Origin: DASUPK01 sp963763955
Lineage (GTDB): Bacteria; Actinomycetota; Thermoleophilia; Solirubrobacterales; 70-9
Assembly (NCBI GenBank): GCA_963763955.1
Contig: CAVXQP010000010.1
Coordinates: forward strand, 124,001 to 188,000
Direction of reading: 5' to 3'
DNA length: 64,000 nt
The position numbers and the translations under genes are program-made. Each line of letters opens with the position of its first letter. Positions within the stretch are counted from its first letter, which is position 1. The notes under the pieces were generated by a model. The model saw only the letters and a program-made list of their open reading frames with translations, made no database searches and was not told the origin of the DNA. This document shows positions 36,550 to 45,315 of the stretch, piece after piece.

Positions 36550-36906
36550 ATGGCAAGGCTTTTCGGGCCCTTCTTCGTCTTCGCGGGGATCATGCACTTC
36601 GTCAAGACTCGCTCCTACGAGCGCATCATGCCGCCGTACATCCCGCGCCACCGCGAGCTCGTCTATGCCAGCGGCGTGGCGGAGATCGCCGGTGGCCTGG
36701 CGACGTTGCACCCGCGGACCCGCCGGGCGGGGAGCGCCTGGAGCATCGCCACCCTGGTCGCGGTCTTCCCGGCCAACCTCCATATGGCGATCGAGTGGGA
36801 GAGATACGAGAAGGGCATTCCCGGGGGCCGCAACGCTCTCTATGCCCGGCTGCCGGTTCAGCTGCTCTTCATCGCCTGGGCGTACGCGGCCGGCGACTGG
36901 GACTAG
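36550..36906 (+). CDS. DoxX-like small membrane protein
   Basis: 118 residues with about four hydrophobic segments: FGPFFVFAGIMHFV, VYASGVAEIAGGLATL, SIATLVAVFPANLHMAI and VQLLFIAWAYAAG. The GIMHF and SGVAEIAGG motifs match DoxX-like proteins of unknown role. It sits between hisA and hisF but has its own TAGGTT box 7 bases before ATG, suggesting a leaderless mRNA. Its presence in the his block may be incidental. Confidence 0.72.
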   Translation: MARLFGPFFVFAGIMHFVKTRSYERIMPPYIPRHRELVYASGVAEIAGGLATLHPRTRRAGSAWSIATLVAVFPANLHMAIEWERYEKGIPGGRNALYARLPVQLLFIAWAYAAGDWD

Positions 36907-36980
36907 GCAAAGCCGGCGACCGCAAGGGCGGCTTCGCGTCGCCCAGATCGCGGACATCGGCGCAACGTTAACCTCGATGC

Positions 36981-37793
36981 ATGGTCCTGAAGCGCGTCAT
37001 TCCGTGCCTGGATGTCGACAACGGCCGCGTCGTCAAGGGCACCAACTTCGTCGACATCCGGGACGCCGGTGACCCGGTGGAGCTCGCCGAGCGCTACGAC
37101 GCCGAGGGAGCTGACGAGCTCATCTTCCTCGACATCACCGCGTCGCACGAGAGCCGCGACACGATCGTCGAGCTGGCCCGGCGCACCGCCGACAACGTCT
37201 TCATCCCGTTCACGATCGGCGGCGGGATCCGCTCCGTCGAGGACGCGCAGGCCGTGCTCGACGCCGGCGCCGACAAGGTCTCTGTCAACTCCGCCGCGCT
37301 GGAGAGGCCCGAGCTGATCTCGGAGCTCGCGGAGGTCTTCGGCTCCCAGTGCGTGGTGATCGCGATCGACGCGAAGCGCCGCGGGGCGGGGGACTCATCC
37401 GAGACCTGCCAGGCGCCGCCCGGTTTCTTCGGCGATCTCGAGTGGGATGTCTACGTGCACGGCGGCCGCAGCAGGGCCGAAGGCCGGGAGGCCGTCGCCT
37501 GGGCGAAGGAGGCGACCGAACTGGGCGCTGGGGAGGTTCTGCTGACCAGCATGGATCGCGACGGGACCACCGACGGCTACGACCTAGAGCTGACCCGTGC
37601 GGTGTCCGAGACCGTCACTGTCCCTGTGATCGCCTCGGGAGGCGCCGGCGAGCTCGACCATCTGGTCGAGGCCATCACCGCCGGGCACGCCGACGCGGTG
37701 CTCTGCGCCTCGATCTTCCACTACGGCGCCCACACGGTCGCCGAGGCCAAGGAGCGGATGGAGCGAGCCGGGATCCCGGTGCGCGCCCTCTAG
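36981..37793 (+). CDS. hisF: imidazole glycerol phosphate synthase cyclase subunit
   Basis: 270 residues. LKRVIPCLDVDNGRVVKGTNF with the first catalytic Asp, ITASHESRDT, FTIGGGIRSVEDA, VVIAIDAKR with the second Asp, LTSMDRDGTTDGYD, VIASGGAGELDHL. TAACCT (36969-36974) lies 6 bases before the ATG. The end shares CTAG with the convergent gene. Confidence 0.96.
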   Translation: MVLKRVIPCLDVDNGRVVKGTNFVDIRDAGDPVELAERYDAEGADELIFLDITASHESRDTIVELARRTADNVFIPFTIGGGIRSVEDAQAVLDAGADKVSVNSAALERPELISELAEVFGSQCVVIAIDAKRRGAGDSSETCQAPPGFFGDLEWDVYVHGGRSRAEGREAVAWAKEATELGAGEVLLTSMDRDGTTDGYDLELTRAVSETVTVPVIASGGAGELDHLVEAITAGHADAVLCASIFHYGAHTVAEAKERMERAGIPVRAL

Positions 37794-39163
37794 CCCTTCT
37801 TCTTCCCCGACTTCCCCTTCGCGGGCTGCTTCGCCTTCTTCGGCGCCTGGATGATCCCGTTGACCGCGGGCCCCTGGCCTGGCGTCAGCGCGTAGACCGT
37901 CTTGTAGCCGGTCAGGAAGATCTCCTTGCCGTCGGAGATCACGGGGTTGTAGGCCCCGTCCGAGTACTCGAAGACCTTGTGGCCGTTGGCGGCGTCGAAT
38001 CCGTAGGTGGAGGTGTGCTGCAGGTCGGCGACGTAAACGGTGTCGCCGATCAGGCTCGCCGCCCCCGAGATCGAGCCGAGGTTGTGCTGGCTCCAGCGCT
38101 CCTCGCCCGTGCGCGCGTCGAGCGCGTAGAAGTTGCCGTCGTAGGAGCCGAAGTAGACGGTGGGCGGGGTGTCCGCGGTCCGCGCCGCGACCGCGCCGGC
38201 GTAGACGTAGTTGCTCGTGGAGTGGCTCCACGCGAGCCGCCCGGTCTGCTGGTCGAAGCTGTACATCCGGCCGTCGGTGTTGCCGGCGTAAACGCGGCCG
38301 AAGGCGATCGCCGCCGTGGCGTAGAACTGCCCGGTCCGGCCGAAGCTCGTCCCCTGCGAGCCCGTCTGCCACTTGATCGACCCGTCGTTCACGTGGATGG
38401 CCGTCATCTCCCCGCTGTAGTCGCCGACGTAGACGATCCCGCCGCTGTAGGCCGGGGCCGCCTTGACCGCACCGTTCACGTGCCTCTCCCAGATCGTCTT
38501 CCCCGTCTTCTTGTTGAAGGCGAAGACCGTGTTGCACTCGCAGCCGACGATCACCTTGTTCCCGACGACCAGCGGGGAGGACTCCGACCGCCCCGGGAGC
38601 GCGTGCTCCCAGTAGGTGTGACCGTCGTAAGCCGCCAGGGCGATCACCTGGCCCGGCTCGAGATTCGAGATGTAGAGAATGCCGTCGCTGAAGGTCGGCG
38701 CCGACGCGTTCAGGTGGGCGACCTGCCGCTTCCAGCGAGCCTTGCCGGTACGGGTCTTGATCCCGAATGCGAGTCCGTTGTTGTTGATCCCGAAGAGCTG
38801 ATCGCTGACCAGGATCGGGGAGTACTCGAGCAGATGCCCGCCCTTGAACCGCCAGCGGATCGAGAACGGCGGCTTCACTCCCGGGGCATCGAGATATCGC
38901 GTGCGCTCCTCGTTCAGCCCGTACATCGGCCAGTCCGTGGTCCCGGAGACTGGCTGCGGCGCCTCGCTCGTGATCGTGCACGGGGCGGTGCAGGACTTGT
39001 CCCCCGGCCGCTTCAGGATCAGGTATCCGGCCAGCGCGATCAGGACGGCGGCAACCGCGGAGACGACGCCGATCGTCGCCCAGCGGTGGTTGTTCCACAG
39101 GTTCGTTATCCGGGGGCGCAGAGGCCGGACATGGTAGGTAAGGGGCGTTAATGCCGGACTCAA
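37790..39163 (-). CDS. membrane-anchored PQQ-like beta-propeller protein
   Basis: About 457 residues from TTG 39163; the frame is open to 39253 but that lies inside cca. One membrane anchor (WATIGVVSAVAAVLIALAGYLIL), then an outer propeller with repeats of the type G-x-x-Y-x-F-D-x-x-T-G-x-x-x-W (SFDQQTGRLAWSHS, ALDARTGEERWSQH, AFNKKTGKTIWERH). Such propellers are often scaffolds (BamB-like) or quinoprotein relatives. The C terminus is Lys-rich (AKGKSGKKKG). Function unknown. Confidence 0.75.
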   Translation of the reverse strand: MSPALTPLTYHVRPLRPRITNLWNNHRWATIGVVSAVAAVLIALAGYLILKRPGDKSCTAPCTITSEAPQPVSGTTDWPMYGLNEERTRYLDAPGVKPPFSIRWRFKGGHLLEYSPILVSDQLFGINNNGLAFGIKTRTGKARWKRQVAHLNASAPTFSDGILYISNLEPGQVIALAAYDGHTYWEHALPGRSESSPLVVGNKVIVGCECNTVFAFNKKTGKTIWERHVNGAVKAAPAYSGGIVYVGDYSGEMTAIHVNDGSIKWQTGSQGTSFGRTGQFYATAAIAFGRVYAGNTDGRMYSFDQQTGRLAWSHSTSNYVYAGAVAARTADTPPTVYFGSYDGNFYALDARTGEERWSQHNLGSISGAASLIGDTVYVADLQHTSTYGFDAANGHKVFEYSDGAYNPVISDGKEIFLTGYKTVYALTPGQGPAVNGIIQAPKKAKQPAKGKSGKKKG

Positions 39164-40290
39164 GTGAAATCGACCCGAAACGGCTGCCGGAGCTGGTCGA
39201 CCATCTGCCTCGAGTCGACGTGCTCCGCGGCATCGCCGGACGAGTGCAGGCATATCTGGTGGGTGGCGCGATCCGCGACCTGCTGCTCGGAGTCGACGAC
39301 GGACCGGACCTCGACGTGGCGATCGAGGGGGAGGTCGATGCGCTCTCCGACATGCCGGGCTTCGAGCCCGAGCGGGAGGGACTCTTCCTGACCGGCCGGC
39401 TCGAGCTCGACGGCATCAAGGTCGACGTCGCCAGGGCGCGAGCCGAGAGCTACCCACAACCCGGCGCCCTCCCGGAGGTACGCCCGGCGACCATCGAGGA
39501 GGACCTCGCACGCCGCGACTTCACGGTCAACGCGATGGCCTTCCCGCTCGCCGGCGATCGAACGGAGCTGATCGACCCGCACGGAGCTGTCGACGATCTG
39601 CGGGCGGGCCACCTTCGGGTGCTGCACGAGCGCTCCTTCGTCGACGACCCCACCCGGGCGCTGCGGGCGGCGCGCTACGCCGCGCGGCTCGGCTTCGAGC
39701 TCGAGCCCGGCACGGCGAAGCTGCTCGAGCGGACCGATCTATCCAGCGTCTCGGACGACCGCGTCCAGGCCGAGCTGCGCCGGATCGCCGCCGAGGACGA
39801 TCCGGGTCGCGCGCTGCGGCTGATCGTCGACTGGGGCGTGATGCCGACCCTCGACCCGGCCGCGCCCGACCGGGTGGCCGAGGTGGCGCGTCTCGGCTTC
39901 GAGTCCCCCTGGTCCGGCTGGGCGGACCGGGAGCTGGCCGTGATGCTCGCCATCACGAGGCCGCTGCCCCAGATCCGCGAGCTCGCCGCCGCGACCCCAG
40001 AGCGGCCGTCGGAGATCGTCCGCCTGGCAGAACCCTGGGACCCGGCCCAGCTCCTGGTGGCCCGCGCGCTCGGCGCGGAATGGCTCGACCGCTATGCCGA
40101 TGAGTTCAGGATGGTGCGGCTCGAGATCACCGGCGAGGACCTGATCGCGGCGGGGATCCCGGAGGGCCCCGCGATCGGCCACGGCCTCGGGGCCGCCCTC
40201 TCCGGCATGCTCGACGGTGAGATCTCGGGCCGCGAAGAGGAGCTCCGCATCGCGCTCGCCGCCGCCAGGGGCGAGATCCCCGAGGACTAG
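39151..40290 (+). CDS. cca: tRNA nucleotidyltransferase/poly(A) polymerase family protein
   Basis: 379 residues. Class II nucleotidyltransferase head: YLVGGAIRDLLLG, DLDVAIEG with metal aspartates, EEDLARRDFTVNAMAFPL, DPHGAVDDLRAGHLRVLHERSFVDDPTRALRAARYAARLGF. The C-terminal helical region is divergent and no HD domain is seen. It probably adds or repairs the tRNA CCA end. Its 5' end overlaps the divergent propeller gene by about 13 bases. Confidence 0.85.
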   Translation: MPDSSEIDPKRLPELVDHLPRVDVLRGIAGRVQAYLVGGAIRDLLLGVDDGPDLDVAIEGEVDALSDMPGFEPEREGLFLTGRLELDGIKVDVARARAESYPQPGALPEVRPATIEEDLARRDFTVNAMAFPLAGDRTELIDPHGAVDDLRAGHLRVLHERSFVDDPTRALRAARYAARLGFELEPGTAKLLERTDLSSVSDDRVQAELRRIAAEDDPGRALRLIVDWGVMPTLDPAAPDRVAEVARLGFESPWSGWADRELAVMLAITRPLPQIRELAAATPERPSEIVRLAEPWDPAQLLVARALGAEWLDRYADEFRMVRLEITGEDLIAAGIPEGPAIGHGLGAALSGMLDGEISGREEELRIALAAARGEIPED

Positions 40291-40315
40291 CGGGGTCTGA
40301 TCTAGCCTGCGCCGA

Positions 40316-41050
40316 GTGGAGTGGCGAGAGCGAGAAGGTGTCCGCTGGCTCGAGGCGGAGCTGCCCGCAGCGAGGGCGGCGTTCTCGACGCGGCTCGGCG
40401 GGGTCTCCCACGAGCCCTACGACGCGCTCAACGTCGCGATCATGACCGGCGACGAGCGCGATGACGTCCGGGAGAACCGGCTCAGGCTGGCCGCGGCGCT
40501 TGGGCGCGAGCCCGACGGAGTGGTGATGGGCCGCCAGGTCCATGGTGCCGAGCTGCGTGAGCACGCCGAGCGCCAGGAGCCGCGCGTCTTCGCCGACGTG
40601 GTGAAGAGCCCCGACGAGGTCGATGCCCACGCGACGGCAGACCCCGGGCTGACGCCGCTGGTGATGGTGGCGGACTGCCTTCCCGTTGCCCTCGACGGCC
40701 CCGGAGGCGTGGCGATGGCCCACTGCGGGTGGCGGGGCCTCGCCGCCGGAGTCGTCGCCAGGGCGGCCACGGCGGTCGACGCGGAGGCCGCCGCGGTCGG
40801 TCCGGGAATCGGCCCCTGCTGCTACGAGGTCGGGGACGAGGTTCTCGCCGAGTTCGCCGACCTCGATGGCGTCGGGGACGGGCGGATGCTCGACCTGTCC
40901 GCCGTGGCCCGGGCCCTGCTGGAGCGGGCCGGTGTGGAGGCCACCGAGATAAGCGGCCTCTGCACCAAATGCAACCCCGATCTCTTCTATTCCCACCGCC
41001 GCGACGGCGGGCGTACCGGCCGCCAGGCCGGGCTGGTCTGGATGGATTGA
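40316..41050 (+). CDS. pgeF: peptidoglycan editing factor / YfiH-type laccase-domain protein
   Basis: 244 residues. FSTRLGGVSHEPYDALNVA, MGRQVHGAEL (metal His), VADCLPVAL (Cys), HCGWRGLAAGVVARA (His) and CTKCNPDLFYSHRRDGGRTGRQAGLVW. This is the YfiH/PgeF family, shown in E. coli to limit misincorporation into peptidoglycan precursors. TAGCCT (40303-40308) is 7 bases before GTG. Next to yggS and sepF as in many bacteria. Confidence 0.9.
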   Translation: MEWREREGVRWLEAELPAARAAFSTRLGGVSHEPYDALNVAIMTGDERDDVRENRLRLAAALGREPDGVVMGRQVHGAELREHAERQEPRVFADVVKSPDEVDAHATADPGLTPLVMVADCLPVALDGPGGVAMAHCGWRGLAAGVVARAATAVDAEAAAVGPGIGPCCYEVGDEVLAEFADLDGVGDGRMLDLSAVARALLERAGVEATEISGLCTKCNPDLFYSHRRDGGRTGRQAGLVWMD

Positions 41051-41051
41051 C

Positions 41052-41684
41052 GTGATCGAGCCCGTCACGGACCTCGACACGGTGCACGTCCGCTCCAACC
41101 TCGAGCGGATTCGCGAGCAGGCGGGCCCGGAGATCGAGGTCCTCGCCGCCACCAAGTACATCCGGGCCGAGGACATGGGCGCGCTGGCGGAGGCCGGCGT
41201 CGAGTTGGTCGGCGAGAACCGCCTCCAGGATCTCGAGGAGAAGCGCGAGCGCTGGGGGGACCGCTTCACCTGGGATTTCATCGGGAACCTGCAGAGCCGT
41301 AAGGTCAAGCGGATCCTGCCGCTGGTTCGCCTGATCCACTCGGTGGCGACGGACTCGGTGCTGGAGCAGCTCGGCCGCCACGGGGGAGCCGACACCGAGG
41401 TGCTGGTGGAGGTCAACCTCTCCGGGGAGGAGGGGAAGGGGGGCATCGAGCCGGCGAACCTCGACGAGTTCATCCAGCGCTGCCCGGTGACCGTCTCGGG
41501 GCTGATGACCATGCCGCCGTTCACCGAGGACCCGGAGGGCTCCCGGCCCTACTTCAGGCGGCTCGCCGGGCTGGCCTCCGAGCGCGGCCTCGAGCGGCTC
41601 TCGATGGGCACGAGCCAGGACTGGCAGGTCGCGGTGGAGGAGGGGGCGACGATCCTTCGCCTGGGCTCCCTGCTTTGGTCATAA
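41052..41684 (+). CDS. YggS family PLP homeostasis protein
   Basis: 210 residues from GTG 41052. The PLP Lys is in LAATKYI, then GENRLQDLEEKRE, FIGNLQSRKVKRIL, LVEVNLSGEEGKGG, VSGLMTMPPF and LSMGTSQDWQVAVEEGATILRLGSLLW. One-domain alanine-racemase-like fold, with no racemase activity expected. It controls free PLP. One base separates it from pgeF. Confidence 0.92.
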   Translation: MIEPVTDLDTVHVRSNLERIREQAGPEIEVLAATKYIRAEDMGALAEAGVELVGENRLQDLEEKRERWGDRFTWDFIGNLQSRKVKRILPLVRLIHSVATDSVLEQLGRHGGADTEVLVEVNLSGEEGKGGIEPANLDEFIQRCPVTVSGLMTMPPFTEDPEGSRPYFRRLAGLASERGLERLSMGTSQDWQVAVEEGATILRLGSLLWS

Positions 41685-41737
41685 TCGGTCAACACGGCCT
41701 GGAGGAATAACGGCCGTCAAGCCGAATCTGAGCCGAG

Positions 41738-42331
41738 ATGGCGATCAGAGACACATGGAGACGGGCACTCGAGTATTTCGGCCTCGTTGAGGGCGACTAC
41801 ATCGAGGAGGGCGAGTACGACGAGGGCGACACGGGCAGCGAGATGGCGCTGGACCCGACTGCCGCTGCGCCGCGCGAGGCCGTGGGCGGCTCATCACGCC
41901 GCCGCGGGCGTGAGGAGGACATCGACGACATCTTCGGCGACGACGAGCCTCCGCGTCGCCGTGGCCGGACCCGCTCGGTCGACGACACCGCCGAGGAGGA
42001 GCCCCAGCCCCGCCGCGGGCGCCGGCGCTCATCCGCGGGGAACGGAGGTGGCGTCGCCTCCATGCACGTGGTCACTCCAAGAAGCTTCAACGACGCCCAG
42101 CAGGTCGCCGACGAGTTCAAGCGCTCGAAGCCGGTGATCATCAACCTCCAGTCGACCGACCGCGAGCTCTCCAAGCGGCTGATCGACTTCTCCTCGGGCA
42201 TGACCTACGCCCTCGGCGGCGGGATGCAGCGCATCTCGCAGGGAATCTTCCTGCTCACCCCCGAGAACGTCGAGGTCTCCGCCGAGGAGAAGGCCCGCCT
42301 GCTCGAGGGCGGCTTCTTCAACCAGTCCTAG
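41738..42331 (+). CDS. sepF: cell division protein SepF
   Basis: 197 residues. N-terminal amphipathic membrane-binding helix (AIRDTWRRALEYFGL), an acidic Arg/Pro-rich linker (about 20-105), then the SepF core HVVTPRSFNDAQQVADEFKRSKPVIINLQ, RLIDFSSGMTYALGGGMQRISQGIFLLTP. It anchors FtsZ to the membrane in bacteria lacking FtsA. The upstream spacer has CATAAT near 41680 and an ACGGCC-N12-GGCCGT inverted repeat. Confidence 0.93.
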   Translation: MAIRDTWRRALEYFGLVEGDYIEEGEYDEGDTGSEMALDPTAAAPREAVGGSSRRRGREEDIDDIFGDDEPPRRRGRTRSVDDTAEEEPQPRRGRRRSSAGNGGGVASMHVVTPRSFNDAQQVADEFKRSKPVIINLQSTDRELSKRLIDFSSGMTYALGGGMQRISQGIFLLTPENVEVSAEEKARLLEGGFFNQS

Positions 42332-42335
42332 AGCG

Positions 42336-42833
42336 CTACCGCTTTCCCTTCTTCTTGCATTTCTTCCTCTTCGCGCTGCGCGCTGAGTGCTTCTTCCCCT
42401 TCTTGCACTTTCGGGCGACGTGAGGTTCGATCGGCACGCCAGTGCCGCTGAGGGTGGCGGTTGGTCCTCCGGGGCCGGTGTCGAGTGTGCCGTTGGCCGG
42501 CCCGAGCGCCGCCGGGGTGAACGTCACGGAAATCGTGCAGGTGGTGTCGCTCCCGAAATCGGCTGTCATCTTGACGGGACATCCGTTCGCCGCCGCGAAC
42601 GCCGAGCTCGAAGTGGCGATCGAAGGCGAGAAGTTGCAGAGCGCCGAGCAGTGGAGCGTGAGGGTGGTGCCCTGTGGACCGCTGGTCGACCCGAGTGGCT
42701 GGTCCGTGAACGAAAGGCTCGTCGGGGAGAGCGTGACCGTCTCGGTGAGGGCGCCGGCGGTGCCGGTCACGAGCGCCAAGGACGCCAGGACGGCCGCTAC
42801 GAAGATGGCTGGTCGAGACACGGGCCTTGCCAC
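42336..42833 (-). CDS. secreted protein with Lys/Cys-rich C-terminal tail
   Basis: 165 residues from GTG 42833. Signal peptide: PVSRPAIFVAAVLASLALVTGTAGA with cleavage after AGA. The mature part (TVTLSPTSLSFTDQPLGS..., CTISVTFTPAALGPANGTL, ATLSGTGV) looks like an Ig-like 'choice-of-anchor' beta domain with Cys pairs. The last 25 residues are a basic tail with two KCKK-type motifs ending in Arg, shared with two proteins near 57-58.7 kb. It converges on sepF. Confidence 0.7.
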   Translation of the reverse strand: MARPVSRPAIFVAAVLASLALVTGTAGALTETVTLSPTSLSFTDQPLGSTSGPQGTTLTLHCSALCNFSPSIATSSSAFAAANGCPVKMTADFGSDTTCTISVTFTPAALGPANGTLDTGPGGPTATLSGTGVPIEPHVARKCKKGKKHSARSAKRKKCKKKGKR

Positions 42834-42884
42834 AACCCTACCCCCGATACGGGGAGTCGAAGGGGTCCGAATAGAGTTTCCGAC

Positions 42885-43664
42885 ATGAGAGTCGGATTCG
42901 TGGGCGCGGGAAACATGGCGGGGGGGCTCGCTCACGGCTGGGCTGCCGCGCGCGGCGAGTCCGGCGCCCCGGAGGCGATGCTGTTCGCGGATGCCGACCA
43001 CGAGCGGGCCAGGGGGCTGGCCGAGGATGTCGGCGGCGAGGCGATGCAGGGCAACCTCGCCGTCGCGGACGACTCCGACCTTGTCGTCCTCGCGGTAAAG
43101 CCGAACGTCCTCGACGAGGTCGCACCGGACCTGGTCCAGGCAGGCACACCGGTGTTGTCGATCCTCGCGGGCACGTCGCTCAAGACTCTCCACGAGGCCC
43201 TGCCGGGGATCGATCTGGTTCGGGTCATGCCGAATCTGGGGGCCCAGGTCCGCCAGGCGGTGCTCTGCGTCGTCTACGGCAAGAGCCTGGGCGAGACCGA
43301 ACGGGGGCGGATCGAGCAGATGCTCGGCCTGCTCGGCGACGTGATCGAGCTCGATGAGGGCCTGATCGACGCCGCCACGGCGATCATGGGTTGCTCGCCC
43401 GGCTACCTGGCGCTGATGGCCGAGGTGCTGGTCGAGTCCGGCGTCAGCGAGGGCCTCACCGAAGATCAGTCCCTACGGATGGTGGCGCGGGCGATGAGCG
43501 CCACCGGCCGGCTGCTCGATCTCCACGACCCGACGGCGTTGAAGAACGCAGTGGCCTCGCCGGGAGGCATGACCGAGGCCGGGCTGAACGCGCTGGAGGA
43601 GCACAAGATCGAGGAGACGCTCCGGGCGGCAGTCGACGCCTCGCTCGAGCGTGTCCGCCAGTGA
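42885..43664 (+). CDS. proC: pyrroline-5-carboxylate reductase
   Basis: 259 residues from ATG 42885 (MRVGFVGAGNMAGGLAHGW, NADP-binding). VLAVKPNVLDEV, LVRVMPNLGAQVRQA, and the signature SPGGMTEAGLNALEE. It makes proline. TAGAGT (42872-42877) lies 7 bases before ATG, so probably leaderless. It sits in the division cluster (sepF-proC-yggT), a common order. The stop overlaps yggT (GTGA). Confidence 0.94.
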   Translation: MRVGFVGAGNMAGGLAHGWAAARGESGAPEAMLFADADHERARGLAEDVGGEAMQGNLAVADDSDLVVLAVKPNVLDEVAPDLVQAGTPVLSILAGTSLKTLHEALPGIDLVRVMPNLGAQVRQAVLCVVYGKSLGETERGRIEQMLGLLGDVIELDEGLIDAATAIMGCSPGYLALMAEVLVESGVSEGLTEDQSLRMVARAMSATGRLLDLHDPTALKNAVASPGGMTEAGLNALEEHKIEETLRAAVDASLERVRQ

Positions 43665-43966
43665 GCCCTCTGCTCGCGATCACGCGCGATGACGTTGCGA
43701 ACTACGTCAGCGCGGTGTTTCTCGTCTACTTCATCCTGATCTTCATCCGGATCCTGCTCTCCTGGATCCCTCGGATGCCCTACTACCCCTGGCTGCGGAC
43801 GACCGTCGACTTCGTCCACCAGGTGGTCGACCCGTACCTGAACATCTTCAGGCGACTCCTCCCGCCGCTCGGAGTGGGCGGCATGGGCTTCGACCTCAGC
43901 CCGATCCTCGCGATCGTCGTCCTCAGCATCGTCTGGCGCGTGGTCGTATCCCTGATCGCCGGTTGA
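43661..43966 (+). CDS. YggT family membrane protein
   Basis: 101 residues from GTG 43661. Two membrane segments (VSAVFLVYFILIFIRILLSWI and LSPILAIVVLSIVWRVVVSLI) with the family motif VDPYLNIFRRLLPPLGVGGMGFDLSPI between them. The family sits with sepF in many genomes; role in division or membrane biology not settled. Confidence 0.88.
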   Translation: MSPLLAITRDDVANYVSAVFLVYFILIFIRILLSWIPRMPYYPWLRTTVDFVHQVVDPYLNIFRRLLPPLGVGGMGFDLSPILAIVVLSIVWRVVVSLIAG

Positions 43967-44472
43967 GGCGGCTTGACCAAACGGGTCGCGCCTCGGCTCC
44001 TCCTCAGCGCGCCCTCGCATTGCTGGTCCCCGCCCTGGTGGGCTGCGGCGTCGTCGTCGCGCTCGACCAGGGCACGAAGGCGCTCGCGTCCTCGCTCGTC
44101 TCGCGCGGTGACCGCGTCGAGGTCCTGCCGTTCCTGCACATCGAGAACGTCCGCAACAAGGGGGTCGCCTTCGGCATCGGCGGCGACATCTCGGCGGTCT
44201 TCATCGCCGCGACGGTCGTGCTGCTGCTCGGGTTGCTGGTCTTCCTCGCCGTCCGCGGTGGGACCGGGTGGCTGGTCTGGCTGCCGGCCGCGCTGCTGAT
44301 CGGCGGCGCCCTCGGGAACCTCGCCGACCGGGTCCGCGACGGCGCGGTCACCGACTTCATCAGCGTGCCTCTGTGGCCGACCTTCAACCTGGCCGACCTC
44401 GCGATCACGGTCGGAGTGCTCTTGCTGCTCTTCGACGTCGAGCGCTCCGGGGCGCAACGGAGAGGCTCGTGA
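43963..44472 (+). CDS. lspA: lipoprotein signal peptidase, N terminus built from a hairpin repeat
   Basis: 169 residues from TTG 43963 (TTGA overlap with yggT). Four membrane segments; catalytic Asp residues in NVRNKGVAFG...LADRVRDGAVTDFI and FNLADLAI. It cuts prolipoproteins after lipidation, e.g. that at 25.6 kb. The first 19 residues (…TGRASAPPQRALAL) are encoded by hairpin repeat 43979-44019, so the native start may have been replaced. The stop overlaps the next gene (GTGA). Confidence 0.92.
   Translation: MRRLDQTGRASAPPQRALALLVPALVGCGVVVALDQGTKALASSLVSRGDRVEVLPFLHIENVRNKGVAFGIGGDISAVFIAATVVLLLGLLVFLAVRGGTGWLVWLPAALLIGGALGNLADRVRDGAVTDFISVPLWPTFNLADLAITVGVLLLLFDVERSGAQRRGS
43979..44019 (-). 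repeat. dispersed hairpin repeat, copy 7 (lspA 5' end)
   Basis: On the minus strand: TGCGAGGGCGCGC, 15-base loop, GCGCGACCCGTTT. Stem GGGCGCGC / GCGCG(A)CCC as in copies 1 and 4, with a longer loop. It encodes part of the LspA N terminus. Confidence 0.8.
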
Positions 44473-45152
44473 GACCGGACGCGGAGCGTCTCATCGTCCA
44501 CCTGGACGAGGACCTGGCCGTGATCGAGAAGCCCGCCGGCTTGGTGGTGCATTCCGCCCCCTCCCACAGGGGCGAGACCCTCGTTGACCTGCTCGAGGGG
44601 ATCGCGGGCGGGGGAGAGGGCGGCCGCCCGGGCATCGTCCATCGACTCGACAAGGACACCTCGGGGCTGATGATCGTCGCGCGGAACGAGGAGTCGCATC
44701 GTGCACTCGCACGAATGGTGAAGGAGCGCGAAGTGGGCCGCCAGTACACGTCGCTGGTCGAGGGACATCTCGACAGCCGCTCCGGAACGATCGACGCCCC
44801 CCTGGGGAGGCATCGGCGGCGGCGCACAAGACGGGCAATCAAGGGGACAGGATCGAGGAAGGCCCGTACGCACTTCGACGTGATCGAGACACTGCCGGCC
44901 GACACATTCGTTCACGCGCGGCTCGAGACCGGTCGCACCCACCAGATCCGCGTCCATTTCGCCGCGATCGGCCACCCGGTCGCCGGCGACCCGGAATACG
45001 GCTCACGAGGCCGACACGGCCTCGAGCGCCAGTTCCTGCACTCGTCGCGGCTCGCGTTCGTGCACCCGCGGACGGGGGAGGAGCTCGAGTTCAGGTCCGA
45101 GCTGCCGGATGACTTGCGGGCCGCGCTGGATCAGGCGCGAAAAACAGGCTGA
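44469..45152 (+). CDS. RluA-family pseudouridine synthase without S4 domain
   Basis: 227 residues from GTG 44469. HLDEDLAVIEKPAGLVVH, the catalytic GIVHRLDKDTSGLMIVAR (Asp at about residue 64), RLETGRTHQIRVHFAAIGHPVAGDPEYG. It is shorter than RluD because the N-terminal S4 domain is missing. It modifies rRNA or tRNA uridines; target not predictable. Next to lspA as in many bacteria. Confidence 0.9.
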   Translation: MRPDAERLIVHLDEDLAVIEKPAGLVVHSAPSHRGETLVDLLEGIAGGGEGGRPGIVHRLDKDTSGLMIVARNEESHRALARMVKEREVGRQYTSLVEGHLDSRSGTIDAPLGRHRRRRTRRAIKGTGSRKARTHFDVIETLPADTFVHARLETGRTHQIRVHFAAIGHPVAGDPEYGSRGRHGLERQFLHSSRLAFVHPRTGEELEFRSELPDDLRAALDQARKTG

Positions 45153-45197
45153 GGAAGGGAGCATCCACGCGAGGGCGGCCGAATGCGGCTGAGCACC

Positions 45198-45203
45198 TAC
45201 AAT
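45198..45203 (+). promoter_or_regulatory. possible -10 box upstream of rpsB
   Basis: TACAAT about 110 bases before the rpsB ATG would give a leader of roughly 105 nt, room for ribosomal-protein feedback. No convincing -35 is visible. Confidence 0.35.
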
Positions 45204-45315
45204 CCCGCGGACTTTGCACCCAACCCCCGCCGAGAGGCACGGGAGGCTGCCCGGCACGTTCGGGTTCCCGCGGCCGCGACGGGGCACCGCACACAACAAG
45301 CGATAGGAAGGTCAG

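Noticed and set aside
45165..45190. Ninth copy of the hairpin repeat upstream of rpsB (GCGAGGGCGGCC)
   Set aside because: Only the left motif is present; there is no ACCCGTYT arm nearby.
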